A stretch of 64,000 nt of DNA from Trichobilharzia regenti (lineage: Eukaryota; Platyhelminthes; Trematoda; Strigeidida; Schistosomatidae). The position numbers were made by a program, and so were the translations under genes. Positions 34,612 through 46,623 of the stretch are shown piece by piece; the stretch's first letter is position 1; each line of letters begins with the position of its first letter. The DNA is taken from the NCBI GenBank assembly GCA_944472135.2, contig OX235270.1:84577168-84641167 (forward strand), read 5' to 3'. The notes under the pieces are model-generated. The model had not been told where the DNA came from and ran no database searches. It worked only from the letters and a program-made list of their open reading frames with translations.

Positions 34612-37600
34612 TTATTAGTATTATTGTTCACATGGGTTTCTAGTGGAACATAGGGCTTCAACTCCTCGTCTCCACTTGCTTCTGTCTTCTGCTGTCTTCT
34701 ACTTTTCACCTGCATCCATCTTAGTCCATACTCTTTCAACTCCTCTTCACACGATCTCCTCCATGTCATCCTCCCACTGACGTCCTACTCGCCGCGTGCT
34801 TCCCTTTCGGCCTGGTTCCACTCGATCAATGGCTTGGCGAGAGTGCGTTGTCACCCAGCGGCGGCCTCCTCAGCGAGCGAGTGTCCAATCCATCTCCGCT
34901 TTCTATTGCATATTTGTCGGCTGGCGATTGGTTTGTTCTTGTTTTGTTTGTTTCTTCCCATAGTTTCTTGTTGGTGGTTCTTTCCGGCCTGCCCGGCCAT
35001 CTGATCTTCAGTATAGAGCCAGAGAAGATTGTTGTTGATAAAGGTCTGCAACAGTCTTTTGGAAATATTCTTTGCGAACCACCCGCCAAGTTTCTGATCC
35101 GTTCCGTAGAGAAGAACTGACTGACTTGACGTCGTTTGTATTGAAAATCCGACTGAATTTTGTTGTTGATGTTGGCTGAGTGACGAAGATTTCCAGATTG
35201 ACTTCAGGTTGATGAATGTGTTTCTCGCTCGCCTTCCCGGTTCTCGCTCGATTTGACATCCTCGTTAGTTCCCACAGCCTGTAGTTGAGACAGTGCTCCC
35301 TTTCTAGATAAGTGGATGAAGTAACCTCTTTCAAATCGATCCCGTCGATGGTGATTAGCGGTGGATATTGCTGTTGCTGTTGTTGGTCGGTCTTGTCGAT
35401 GTTTACCTGGAGTCCTGTCTTCACCGGCTGCTTCTTCGACCAGTTTGTCGGTTGGTTTATGCTTGTATGTCTTCCATTTTGTGTGACGTCAAACATAAAT
35501 CATCCACGCGCGAAATCCAGGTCTTCTAGGCTCTTCACGTCGGTCCAGGATATCCCTGTCTTCTCGTTTCCCACTCACTGTCTGATGCATAATCCAGTCA
35601 GTCCACCACAATTAGGAATATCATTCATTGGTGATAATAAGCCGGCACTCTTGTCTGACTCCTGTGTTTACTCCAAACGCCTCGCTGAGTTTTCCGTTGT
35701 AGATCACTTGACATGTGCCGTTGTCATACGGCTGTTGAATAAGGTTGATGAATATTTGGGCGCTGCACGCCGTAGTACTCGAGTAGTCTCCGAGTTACTT
35801 CGCGGTCAACGCTGTCTGTTGAAGGCCTTCTCAAAGTCTATAAATTTGAGGTAGAGAGAGGTTTGATCGATGGCCATTCCATGCTTTGTTCTGTGATGAT
35901 GATGCGTAGAGTTGCAATTTGGTGAGAACATGATTTCTCTGACTTTCCTGAATCCAGCTTGTTCCGGTCGGAGTTCTGTATTCAGTGCGTCCTTTAATCT
36001 CTCCATGATGATGCGACTCAGAATTTTGCTTGGAGTCGACAGGAGCATGATTCCTCGTCAGTTCTTGCAGAATGAGGCGTAAGTCACCCTTCTTTGGTAG
36101 TCTCACAAGGTAACCTTTCCTCCAGTCAGTAGGCACCTTTCCCTCCTTCCAGACCTTTTGCAATAATGGAGTCAGCATGTCTGCTGTCGTCTCTGGGTCT
36201 ACTTTCAGTGAGTGCTTCAGGAGGTATTCCATCTGGTCCAGCTGCTTTTCCAGCTTTCAGAAGCTTGATTGCATTCAAGACTTCAGCTCTCGTTGGAGGA
36301 TTGGTGTCAACTTGCAGTTGTGTGCGCGCTGTTGTTGGTATTTCTGGACGGGTTGCAGGTGATGGTCGGTTCAAGAGTCTTTTGAAGTGATCCGCCCATT
36401 GTTTAATCTGTTTTTCTTCCTTGGTGATGGGCTTCCCTTGGCTGTCTTTTATAGGTTTCGCTTGTGATAACCTCTTCCCTGATAGAGACTTGGTTATGTG
36501 ATATAGTGTCCTCAGGTCCGTTTTGCCTGCTGCCTTCTCAGCTTCAGTAGCGAGGTTGTTGTAGAATTGTCTTTTGTCCTTCCTAGCACTATTCTTCACT
36601 TCTTTGTCCGGTGCTGTGTAAGTTGAGCTCAGCGTCTTCTGCTCTTGTCCGTCTTTGCATTGGATCATTTTCTCTTACACCATTCTCCTCTCCTCTATCA
36701 GCTTCCAAGTGTCCATTGAGAGCCATTCCTTGTCTTGTCTCTTCTTTCTTCCTAGAACCGTTGAACACGTTTCGTTGAGAATCGCCTTCAGAGACTTCCA
36801 ATGTTCTTCCACGCATGATTCTTCAGTGATGTCGCATAGTGTTTCCTGCTTTGCTCTGACAGTTGCAGTGAAGGTGTCCTTTGTGGTTGTGCCCTTCAGT
36901 AATTGAGTGTTGAACTTGCATTGTGGCCTATTCCCAGCTATTCTCGGGGCTTTTAGCTTCACCTTGAAAGTCCCTTGTACTAGATAGTGGTCTGAACCCA
37001 CATCTGCTTCTCTCCTTGACCTTGTATCCAGTAGGCTCCGTCTCCACGTTCTTGAAATTGAGATGAAGTCTATTTGGTTTTTGGTGTTTCCATCTGGTGA
37101 AATCCATGTCGTCTTGTGTATATCCTTGTGTTCGAACACACTACCACCAATCACGAAATCATTGAAGGCGCAGAAGTCTGAGAAGAGTTCACCGTTGTCG
37201 TTCATTTCACCGAGGGCCTCACGACCCATGGTGAGTTCTCTTCCTGTGTTGTCTCCTCCCAGCTTCACATTTATGTCGCTCATCAGGATTTTGATATCGC
37301 TATTTGGGACGTTGTCCATTATTGCTTGTAGTTGTCTGTAGAACGCCTCCTTCTTCTCTTGTTCTGAGACGTTTGTAGGCGCATAGCACTGAATGACTGT
37401 AACTTTCTTTCCTTTTGAGTTGAACCTGGCTGTGATTATCCTGGAGGAGATTGGTTCCCACTGCATGAGAGCTTTGGCTGCTGTCGGTGACATCATGATG
37501 GCCACTCGCTTGGTGTGCTGGTGACCGGAATAGATTATTGTCTCTCCAGTAGGTAGTTGGCACCTTCCAGTTCCGTTCCATGTGCTTCGCAGATTCCCAA

Positions 37601-38000
37601 CACTTCTATTCTGTACCTTCTCATTTCAGTGGCTATCTGGGCAGCCTTTCCAGCTGGCTACGTACATTGTACGAACATTCCACGCTGATCATAATTAATT
37701 CACAGGCGCTTACGCTTACACCAGCATTGAAAGAATATGTTTCTATGGTATGAAAAGTATCAAAGCTATTACGACCTCCATCGATAGGAGCAGGACAACT
37801 GAATAAAACTCAGTGAAATGTCCAAGATTAATATGCATAGCCGTGTGTGCTTTGGTTGGTCAACATTGTGCGATCATCCCACGTCCTCATCCTTATTTTT
37901 GCTTTCATCGAAGGAAGGAACATCGGCTGACTGGCTTCCGGAAGACTTTCGCCAGCCCGCATCATTTCACTTCCCCGATTCCAGCGAAAAATAAGGTTAT
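34612..38000 (-). mobile_element. RTE-type LINE, nearly full length, broken
   Basis: This minus-strand element has its tail at about 34612 (AATAATACTAATAA on the minus strand) and coding remnants up to 37690. A leader-like piece lies at 37.86-38.0 kb after about 160 bp of unrelated sequence. It is the same family as the 52.85-kb insertion and the 2.74-kb fragment. It preserves the longest endonuclease frame of any copy here. Confidence 0.82.
34840..37505 (-). pseudogene. RTE endonuclease-reverse transcriptase, frameshifted
   Basis: The first frame (37505-36675, 276 codons) holds most of the exonuclease-endonuclease-phosphatase domain: VIQCYAPTN near 37380, ILMSDINVKLG near 37280, KNQIDFISI near 37065 and the terminal SDHYLVQG near 36990. 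A frame change at 36.67 kb leads to the linker and the first RT block (KAGKAAGPDGIPPEAL near 36235). More shifts follow through LRPEQAGFRK (near 35965) and FIDFEKAFN (near 35820). The YADD-type catalytic block is not intact. The C-terminal frames are at 34.85-35.5 kb. The normal product would nick target DNA and copy its own RNA. Confidence 0.8.
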
Positions 38001-39190
38001 TGTTGATATTTTTAATATTAAAATATTTTAATATTTTAATAATTTTTTGTTAATAATACTAATTGTATTTTCGTTTGACAAACTTAATGTATATACATAT
38101 ACACACACAAAATAACCATATATATTTGCGATTGTACAGTTATGAAAATGAATTCGCCGAAAAGAGACTCTTCGCTGAACTACTTGTCTTTTCTCTACTT
38201 ATGTTCGAATGGGAATTATTCACAAATTTTAAGAATTCTTATTATATTTGTGCGTTGAAGTTTCTGTAGCAATTTGGTTAAGTTGCACCGCTTGGAGTGT
38301 TGAACTCTATTTACCGTGCGAAGATGATGAAATCGTGGTCACATGATGGAATGTTGAGAGGAGGACTGAAATCTTCTGACACCAATTCGTCCACGCATTT
38401 TCATGTAAATTTATATGTTTATATGAGAATACACATTATTATTATATAAAGAGCTGCATCAGCTGGAAATCTGCCAGCTCACAATGTCAACAAAATTGGG
38501 TTCATTTTAACATCAGTGAATATAGCAACCGCTTCTAGGCCTTACGTACATAGCTTTTATAGACGTCGGACTGTCAATGTAGTTGAAGACTAAACGATCA
38601 GTTCAGGGTTGTTTACTCAAACCCAACTCCATATTTTTCGCGGGAGTCATCAATACGGCAGTCATCGTCTTATCGTTCGCTGTTCATTGGAAGAGAGAAA
38701 ACTATCAGAAGTATTACCGCGATTTATTGTCGTAGCATTTATCCTTATACCGTGTGTATAATAACCTTATTGTTGGTTACATATTGGCGTAAGAATAAAG
38801 GATTCTCGAGTCGCCAATCTGTGTTCTAGTCTTTCGCGTTGGTTATTACACATTGTTTCTGAAAGTCTTCGAGGGACAGCGTGAGGTCCAGTGTAGTAAG
38901 ACCTGGACATTGACACGGATACTACGTCTACATGATTCCAAAATAATCCTGCGAATTGCCGTTGTACAGTCGCACAAAATATGGCTTCAGGATAATAGCT
39001 AAAAGCCGGAGGTTTATGAAAGCAAACTCAATAATAGGACAAAATGACTCACCCCTCAGATATCCCTACATACGCGATCACGACGATGTCATTCAAATCC
39101 AGCAGGGTGCTAGAATATGCTGTAGTGTAGAGCGACTTTATTGCATATCCTCCCAATGACGCTTGTTGCTATTGGTTTCAAGTGGCCTTC
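38001..39190. other. No confident gene; possible solo LTR
   Basis: The portion of about 38580-38857 has a polyadenylation signal (AATAAA near 38792) followed by a short U5-like stretch ending 'GGTTATTACACA'. This would fit the 3' end of an LTR. A matching LTR was not found. An exon-like stretch at 38140-38269 is listed among the rejected items. Confidence 0.3.
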
Positions 39191-39194
39191 CAAT

Positions 39195-40850
39195 ATCCAG
39201 TATCGTTTTTACGAGCTAGTATAAACCAATTTGATTTCTTTGTGCTCGCTTCTTGATTGTGAGGTATAGGTTCCTGAACTTCGGTAAACTTCTGCGTAGC
39301 TTCTCCCGCCACTCGACTGTCGTAGCTTTGGTTGACTCCAAAGGGAGTAGTGCTGGGATTAATTATATGTGGTTTGTAGTATGAGGTATGTTAAGACTGT
39401 TACTACTGTGATTGGAGTTGATCCTTTCGCCAGTTAGTCCTTCGGTATCGTCGACAAGAGAAAAGAGATAGTAATAATAATAATAATAGTAATAATAATA
39501 GATATAATTAGTGAAGCTATTCAGACTAAGAGACAGAAACGAAAATAGGAAACGTAACAACAGTCAGCTCATTAAGTTTGAAGAATAATATATATATCGG
39601 TAATAGTAATAATAATAATAGTAATTACAATATTAATAAGTTGTCAGGAGAGTAAGACGGGAGAGAATGTAAAGAAGTAAAATGACGAGTTTAATTATCT
39701 ACCCTGATTGGTATATGCGATTTTAAGGAGATAGGCCATTTTGATGCAGTCCTTGTATCGCTGCATGGTTGTCCAGCCTTCGCTTAAAGGCGTCCAAAGA
39801 CGGTGCCATAGCTACATCTGCCGGCAAGGAATTCCAGGGACGGCAAACCCGCAGTGAAAAGAAGTGGGAGCGCACCCGGGTCCTTGCCCTCTGGTGAGCT
39901 ATCCTTCTGGGATTTCCTCGTGGGGACCTATACCTACTCAATGGCAGAACACCTTTGTTTGGGTGATTCTGGTCATTTGTTATTTTGTAGGCAGTAATCA
40001 AATCCCCCCTAAGCCGACGGTAACTAAGTGTGAACAGGCCTAATTTCTTCAGCCTTTCATCATATGGTTTGTTTCGGAGACCAACCACTCCTTTTGTTGC
40101 CCGTCGTTGGACTCTCTCCAAGAGGTTGGCATCTCTTCTCAGCATTGGGGGTGCAATAATATTATGCACCTCAAGGTGTGGCCTGACGTATGTTTTGTAC
40201 AACATTAGAAAGAGCTCAGGAGTGAGTGCACCTAACTGTCTATGCGTAAAGTGTATGACCGCATATGCCCTCGCTACATCCCCTGTGTAATTTACGCTTG
40301 TGTCCATTTTTTCCGTTAGAACTAGACCTAAGTCGCGTTCCGACGTTGTGCAGGACAAGCTTTCATTGCACAGGGTGTAACTTGCATTCTGCAGTCTACA
40401 GGTGCACAACTTCACTACTTTGCACTTTTTCAAGTTGAAAGTCATGCCACTGGCCACTGCCCAGTCTTCCAGAATGTTTAGGTCTTCCTGTAGCCTATCT
40501 GAGTCCTCCGGACACTTTATCGCCCTCCATATTTTTACGCCATCAGCGTACAGGAGAGTCGGGCAGCTCAGACGGCGTGGTAGATCATTGATGAAAATCA
40601 AAAACATCGGTGGTCCTAGGATAGAACCCTGCGACACTCCTGGTGACGATCTGTGCCAAGATGATCGAACTTGGTTAACCTTAGTGCAAAATTGCCTGTC
40701 GGCTAGGTAGTCCTTCAACCTTGGTTTTGGGGGAAGATTTAACTGATGTAATGTTGCGATTTCGTAGACATAACTCATGCTCATAGGTGAAAAATTATAA
40801 TCCTGGAATAAGGACAAGTTGTTTAGAAGGTAAGGAGGACATTATTTTTC
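39195..40850 (-). mobile_element. CR1-type LINE, RT half (3' part of 5'-inverted copy)
   Basis: This minus-strand element has a 364-codon open frame (40817-39723) and a 3' UTR of about 520 bp down to 39195. The 3' UTR is recognisable because it recurs beside the plus-strand copy at 43.95-44.49 kb. A trinucleotide (TAA)-rich tract lies within the UTR (39460-39620). At about 40850 the element switches to the inverted endonuclease piece on the other strand. Confidence 0.8.
39723..40817 (-). pseudogene. CR1-type reverse transcriptase C-terminal half, active-site mutant
   Basis: The frame contains LKDYLADRQFCTKVN (residues about 36-50), SPGVSQGSILGPPMFLIFIN (motif B region, about 58-77), LLYADGVKIW (about 88-97) and the LGLVLTEKMD and VRPHLEVHNII blocks that follow the palm in CR1/jockey-type elements. 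The catalytic pair should be ADD; here it is ADG, so the second catalytic aspartate is lost. The N-terminal half of the RT (including motif A) is missing because of the rearrangement. The long open frame suggests a fairly young insertion. Confidence 0.83.
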
Positions 40851-40854
40851 AGTT

Positions 40855-41695
40855 TATTTGTATATATACTATTGTATGCTATATATACTATTGAACTTAG
40901 ACACCACCAATCACAACTGAACTCCAAAATCATAATACTGACGGAAACCTGGCTAACCCCTACGGTGGCGGACAGCGAAGTCGGTATAAATGATATGGTC
41001 CTAGTCAGGCGAGATAGGGTCCTGAAAGAAGGAGGTGGAGTCGCCATATACGTCGACAAACAGCTCAGATGTGTTCACGCGATGGACTCTCCCCTCACAG
41101 AGCCCTATGACTCCATATGGTGCCACTTCACCTTTGGGTACTGCAAACATCTAGTGGGCAGCATTTATCGATCACCTTCATGTGGAGCAGACCACAACCA
41201 GGTACTGCTAAATACAATCTCAGCAACTAAAGACATGGGTTATGATCAAATTGTCATAGCTGGTGACTTCAATGCCCCATCTCTTAACTTGGTGTCGGGA
41301 ATAGCCCATGATGGATTTGATCGAAATCTGCTGCATACCATCAGGAAGGCTGGATTCAATGAAAATGTCAAGATGGATACTAGATGGGGCACTGATGGGA
41401 AGTCTTCTAGACTGGATTACATGCTCACTAGTGACCAGCTACTAGTGGAAAACGTTCAGATCACGACTCCCATAGGTAGTAGTGACCACACGGTCATAGT
41501 ATTCGACATAGTCCTCCGCGAGCGCTTACAGTGGGACAATACACAGCCCTATCTGTGTTATAACAAAGCCAACTACACCAAAATGTGAAGACTTTTGTCT
41601 GAAGCAAATTGGCCTAAAAATGGACAGAGCTAATAGTAGAAGAACACTGGAGAGTGGTAAAAGACCTATCCCAGAAAACAGCAGAATGTTGCAAG
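40855..41695 (+). pseudogene. CR1-type endonuclease domain, inverted segment
   Basis: A 238-codon open frame (40872-41588) matches the apurinic-type endonuclease: IIILTETWLTP (near 40935), GGGVAIYVD (near 41035), GSIYRSPSCGADHNQ (near 41160), VIAGDFNAPS (near 41255), SSRLDYMLTS (near 41405) and the final SSDHTVIVF (near 41480). It starts after the N-terminus. It lies back to back with the minus-strand RT half. The linker after the domain continues in frames to about 41.7 kb and perhaps to 42.05 kb. Confidence 0.83.
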
Positions 41696-42109
41696 TGATC
41701 GTAAAACATTCCCGTTTCTGCCCACTTGAGAAAATTATTCTTCGCTTGTATCTATGGATTCCGTTGACTCTTAGTAATCGAAACGCTACATAAAAGTGCA
41801 GAAGCATGCAAGAATTCGATATCAACCATATTCTTCGGTTTCTGCGAAACAGCTGATTGGGAAGTTTATGACCGAGTACAGGTTGCCAGCTAGCTGCAAA
41901 AAATTTGTCAAAAGATAGTCGTCGAAAAGTACGCAAAGCATACTCGGCATACAAAACGGGTGGCGGCATTTCAAGCAGGGCACATACCATAAAATCGCTC
42001 ATCAGTGATAGCTCGATTTCAAGGTATCCTTGATTGGAAAATTGGATATATTTACATGACAAGTGCATGTAAATGAAGAAATGGTGAAAGGAATAATTCC
42101 AGTCACAGT

Positions 42110-44490
42110 CCAAATGCTATCTTTGCAAGCGGCCTACTGCAAACCATGAATGGTCAACTTCCCATAGTACCACCCTTTGGAGTTAACCAAATAGTGGGAA
42201 AAGGTACACAGAAGTTCGTCAAAGACCGAGAACTCCCACCTTCCAAATTTGTTAAGGCAGCTCAAGGCAAGCAACCTCCATTAAGTGTGACACTGGGATC
42301 CGTCGAACAGGTTGAAAGAATATTGTTGCTGGCACAAATATTGGCTATCGACAGGAGTTTCAACGTAGGAATAAGACATGATGGGCATGGACGGTCAGGT
42401 GAATGACAAAGGAGTCATCGGAACTGATGCTGCCTATCTTAATGGTCAAACACGGTGTTCCGGAGCTGGAAACTGGTACTACTTGTGAAAAGCACATGCA
42501 AGCTGTACAGCAATGGAGATGGCGCTGCAATACACTTTGACAAATGGATCAAACGCGCACTTGAAAGGGGCTAACCATTTACTGAACTTTCAGACTCGAT
42601 ATGGTGTCATTTCACCTTAGGTCATACCAGTATCTATGGTGGGCATCTACCGATCTCCCACCTGTGGAGCAGACGATAACCATATACTAATCAGCACTGT
42701 CTAAGGGTACGAAACTTCGATTGTGACCAAATTATTATAGCCGGAGATTCCGAGGCCCATCCCTGGCCCTTGGCTCGGAGTAAGCCCAGGAAGCATTCGG
42801 TCGAAATCTGCTATAAATCATTAGAATTACAGGATCGACTGAGAACGTTGGGGACGATTTCTCTGTGTTCCCTTTTTGTTTGTTAAATAAAGGTTCCTGG
42901 TCTTCGGCGAACTTCTACGCAACTTTTCCCGCTCCTGGACTGTCGAAGTTTTGAGAGTGTTCGACACATTTCAATAATGCCTTCTTCTACAAAAAATAAG
43001 TCAGGCAAGTGTAGACGGGCTGCTTCTATCATGATTGTAGGACAACCTAGATGAAGCGAAATTCTGCACTAAGGTCAGTCAAGTCCAATCATCCTGGCAG
43101 AGCTTATTATCAGGAATATCGCAAAGGCCTATCCTAAGTCCATTGATGTTTTTGATTTTTGTCAGTGACCTACCATGCCGTCTGGGCTGCCCAACTTTTT
43201 CTACACTGCTGACGTGAGGATGTGGAGAGCAATAAATTGCTCGGAAGACCCAGATTGGCTGCAGACAGACCCAAAACCTCGGGAAGACTGAAAAGTACAA
43301 AGTGGTGCAAATAGGCATTTTTAGGCTGCAGAATGCAAGTTATGCCCTCTGAAACGAAAGCCTATCCTGCCCAACATTGGAGCATGACTCAGGTCTAGCC
43401 CTAACGGCAAAATGGACGCAAGCATGAATTACACAGAGACGTAGCGAGGGCATATGCGGTCATACACTTTGCACATGGACAGTTAGGTGCACTCACTCCT
43501 GAGCTCTTTCTAAGGTTGTAAAAAAAGTGCGTCAGACCACACCTTTTGGAGCACAACGTAAATGTACCCCCACTGTTTAGAAGAGACGTGGACGTTTCGG
43601 AGAAATTCCGAAGACGGGAGAGGTAGGGGATGAATGTATTCCGAACGGCTGAAGAAATTAGGTCTCTTCACATTTAATCGCCATCGGCTTAGAGGAAACT
43701 TGATTACTGCCTGTAGGACTGCAAATGTCTTGCCACCAAACACGTATGGGCTTCCTCGAGGTGATACTGGAGGGAAAGCTCAACAGAGGTCAGAGTCAAA
43801 TGTGCTCTCATTCCATTTCACTGAGAGTTTGCCGTCCCTCGAACTCTTTACCGACGGATGTACCTATGGTATCGTCCGTAGACAGCTTTAAGCAAAGGGC
43901 AGTCAATCATGGAGTGACACAAGTACTGTGTCGAAACGGCCTATCCACTTAAAATCTCGAGCACTATAATGGGTAGACACCTAAACTCACCGTTCACTTC
44001 TTCACATTCTCCCCTGCTCTACTCTCCTGACTGCTCCAACAATTACGCCCCTTAAACTTTCATTATTATTACTGATATGTACATATTTACGTACTTTACA
44101 TATATATCAATTTCAAATTCCATTAGCTGTCCGTTTTTACGTTTTTTATTTTTCTCAATCTTTTAGTGTGAATAACCTATATTTACTATATCTGTTATTA
44201 TTATTATCTCTTTTCTTTTAACGACGACACCGTAGGACTAACTGGCGAAAGGATAGACTCCATTCACAGCAGTAATAAAGTCTTAACACACCACATAGTA
44301 AAAACAACATAAAAGTAATCCCAGGGCCACTACTTTTGGAGTCAATGGATTGGCAGGACGAACTACGGAGAAGTCTACAGAAGACGAGGAACATTTACCT
44401 TACAATCAAGGAAGGAATCGAGAAAAATCAAATTGGTTTACACTAGATCGTAAAAAATCGACATTGAACATCGGAGAGTAAAAAGAAAAC
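42110..44490 (+). mobile_element. Second CR1-type LINE, old and degenerate
   Basis: This plus-strand copy has an upstream coding part at 42146-42406 (QPPLSVTLGSVEQVERILLL), which I take to be the ORF1-like region by position. An endonuclease scrap lies at 42.58-42.83 kb (parallels of DSIWCHFT and AGDFNAPS). RT scraps lie at 43.04-43.93 kb (parallels of VNQVRSSW, FINDLP and LGLFTL), and a 3' UTR at 43.95-44.49 kb matches the 39.2-39.7 kb UTR. Stops and frameshifts abound, so it is clearly older than the adjacent copy. Confidence 0.75.
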
Positions 44491-44713
44491 AATTTAGTCT
44501 ACACCAACTCGTAAGTTAGATACTACTTATTGGGATTCAGTGGCTGTGTCGATCACTTGAGTAGTCCTTCCTTTACCTAAAAAATATCTGACTTTAAAGC
44601 AAACAAGTAGAAATCACTTTGTTTATACCTAGTTTGTGACAAGGTTGTCAAAGGCGTCTGTTGTTTAATACAGTTCCGTTTCCTAGGCCACTTCAACAGG
44701 CGGTTGCATTAAT

Positions 44714-45732
44714 ATGTCATTGCAAACTGAAATCGTGAAGGACAGGTCTTTTGGTATTCCTGATCCTCATACAGTTAATGAGTTATCGAATTACGTAAGA
44801 AAAACATCAAGATTATCACTTAATTTTTAGATGCAAAGTATTTTCCAGCAAATGCAAGACACATTGCAACAGACAAGTGAAAAGATTACTACAAGAAATA
44901 TCCTTTTAGTAAACTGCTTATTGCATGTTACTGTATTTCATATTTTTAAAGCGAAGGTGGTTTCATCTTAAGTTGGCAATTTATTTAAGTATAATTGAGG
45001 TTATATATATAGGCTCGAAACCTGATTACGGACAAAGGGCCGTCTCACGTAATAGAGGAGTCTCAAATTTAAGGAAAAGCAGCACGAGATTAGTTATTGT
45101 GGTTTATGCTCCGGAAAATATCATAAAACGTCTGCTCTGAAGATGTTGTTTGGAAAGACAAAGGAAGCTTTGCAGTGAAACCAACCATATCAAGAACATC
45201 CCCCCTGAGCTTCAAATTTCCACTGTATGTATAGATGAATGCCACGTCTGTCATGCCATGCAATTATAAGTACATAATATACAAAACTTCTTTACTGTAT
45301 GCCCCCAAAAAGTGCCACAACGGCTCAATGGACGACTGTGTTTACTTCACTTTATATACATCACCAGGAAATAACTAATGCTGCCTGATTCAGCAGTTGA
45401 TAAATTAAATGTATAGAAGAATCAAAAGTTGCAGGAGGAAAAGCTACGGCTAGCTACTGCTATGTGACTTATATGGTCTGTGTTACTGAATTAAATTTTT
45501 GGTTAGCTTGTCATCATAAAATGCTAGCTTTCATGGTCTTTGCTGGAAGTTATGCTTCACAGTTCCTTAGACGCATCGTATTTAGTAGGATTTGTTTTTC
45601 GCTAACTTTTATCTTACTCAAAAATTTTCTTTAACGTACTTTTGTTCACTTGAAGAAATGGGATCGAAAATAGACTCGTTGGAGAAAAATGTTGCAGACC
45701 TTATGACACAAGCTGGCGTTCACGAAGGCTGA
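44714..45732 (+). CDS. HSBP1: Heat shock factor-binding protein 1 (HSBP1)
   Basis: There are three coding exons: 44714-44794, 44831-44897 and 45650-45732, giving 76 residues, about the usual size for HSBP1. Exon 1 encodes residues 1-27. Exon 2 encodes 28-49 ([18 protein letters not shown], then ITTR). Codon 50 (Ile) is split, and exon 3 encodes 51-76, including [18 protein letters not shown]. This matches the highly conserved family core. The protein is a small alpha-helical coiled-coil hexamer or trimer that, in animals, binds trimeric HSF1 and damps the heat-shock response. Intron 1 is only 36 nt (GTAAGA...TTTTTAG). Intron 2 (44898-45649) is AT-AC. A 3' splice-like 'CACTTCAACAG' lies 14 bases before the ATG and could take the spliced leader. 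AATAAA is at 45866-45871. The start ATG is the first after that site. The C-terminus is shorter than in vertebrates. Confidence 0.93.
44898..45649 (+). other. HSBP1: U12-type AT-AC intron of HSBP1
   Basis: The donor is ATATCCTTTT (44898-44907), an exact match to the minor-spliceosome AT-AC consensus. The branch region TTCTTTAAC (45627-45635) differs from TTCCTTAAC by one base. The intron ends in AC (45648-45649), about 15 nt after the branch adenosine, inside the range typical for U12 introns. Splicing here restores Ile50 and the conserved RIEEMGSK context with no gap. No GT-AG alternative gives the conserved protein. Length is 752 nt. Confidence 0.88.
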
Positions 45733-45734
45733 GG

Positions 45735-46623
45735 GTAGACATTCCATTATTGTTTATACACTAACCAATTATGATGTCAAGAAGATTATTGTTATATGAC
45801 ACGTAAAATATTCATTTAGGTTTAAAAAACTACTGCTTTCCCTTGTTTTATGTATGAGTTTGTATAATAAACCTCAAATAGTCTTATACCATATGTAACT
45901 TTTAGCATTTTTCTGAATTAATTTGTTACTTTTGGTGCTCATATCCAATTTAAACGTTATGAATCTAACTGATAACAAATATTATGGACTGATGAGATTG
46001 CGCGTAATAAATTGGTTTGCCTTAATTTTTTTAGGCAACTAGTCATGTAGCAACCGAACTGCGCTGGCAATTCATGTTTGTATTAAAAAGTATATGAATT
46101 CAAGATCAACTACGTCATATATAAAGAGGATTTGAAGTGAAATGTAGCCGCCAAAGAAAACAATACATTTTTGTATCTCTTTAGTTCAAAAAATTTGTAA
46201 AAATCCTCTACTTGAGGTAACATGAACGTTTACGAGTAGATTTCGATTTTTTTTTTTCTATGATGGTGGAAAGTAACGCTACATACATACAGGATCAAAT
46301 ATCAAGGAAACTGAAAGAATACTGTCTATGTAATATTACAAACTGATAAATACGCATATTTTTCAATAAGGAAAGAGCTACATATACAAAATAAGAGGCA
46401 CTGATACTACCTAGCTTGTAAGACATTGGTAAGTAGAGCAAGAGTGATTATCATGTGCATGAACTGATGAGCTGGAGTAACGTATTTTGCTGTGACATTA
46501 TGTAAGACCTATCAACCACCTGAAAAACACGGAAGTCGTTTTAGCATTGAGGAAAACAAGAAACATTCGTCTGATTTATGAAGGATAACAACATAGGACT
46601 CACTTCAAATTCTCGATTTTAAG
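45735..46623. other. HSBP1 3' flank, no further gene seen
   Basis: After the polyadenylation signal at 45866-45871 the sequence is AT-rich with no recognisable coding or repeat structure, up to the sharp start of the tandem array at 46624. Confidence 0.5.

Noticed and set aside
38140..38269. Exon-like stretch after 'TGCGATTGTACAG', ending in a stop
   Set aside because: Single isolated segment without a phase-matched partner or motif; left undecided.
38580..38857. Possible solo LTR
   Set aside because: There is a polyadenylation signal and an ACA-ending edge, but no TG start, second LTR, primer-binding site or target-site duplication could be confirmed.
41526..42113. 195-codon minus-strand open frame
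   Set aside because: It is opposite the CR1 endonuclease end and linker; composition is hydrophobic and no motif is visible, so it is taken as a shadow.
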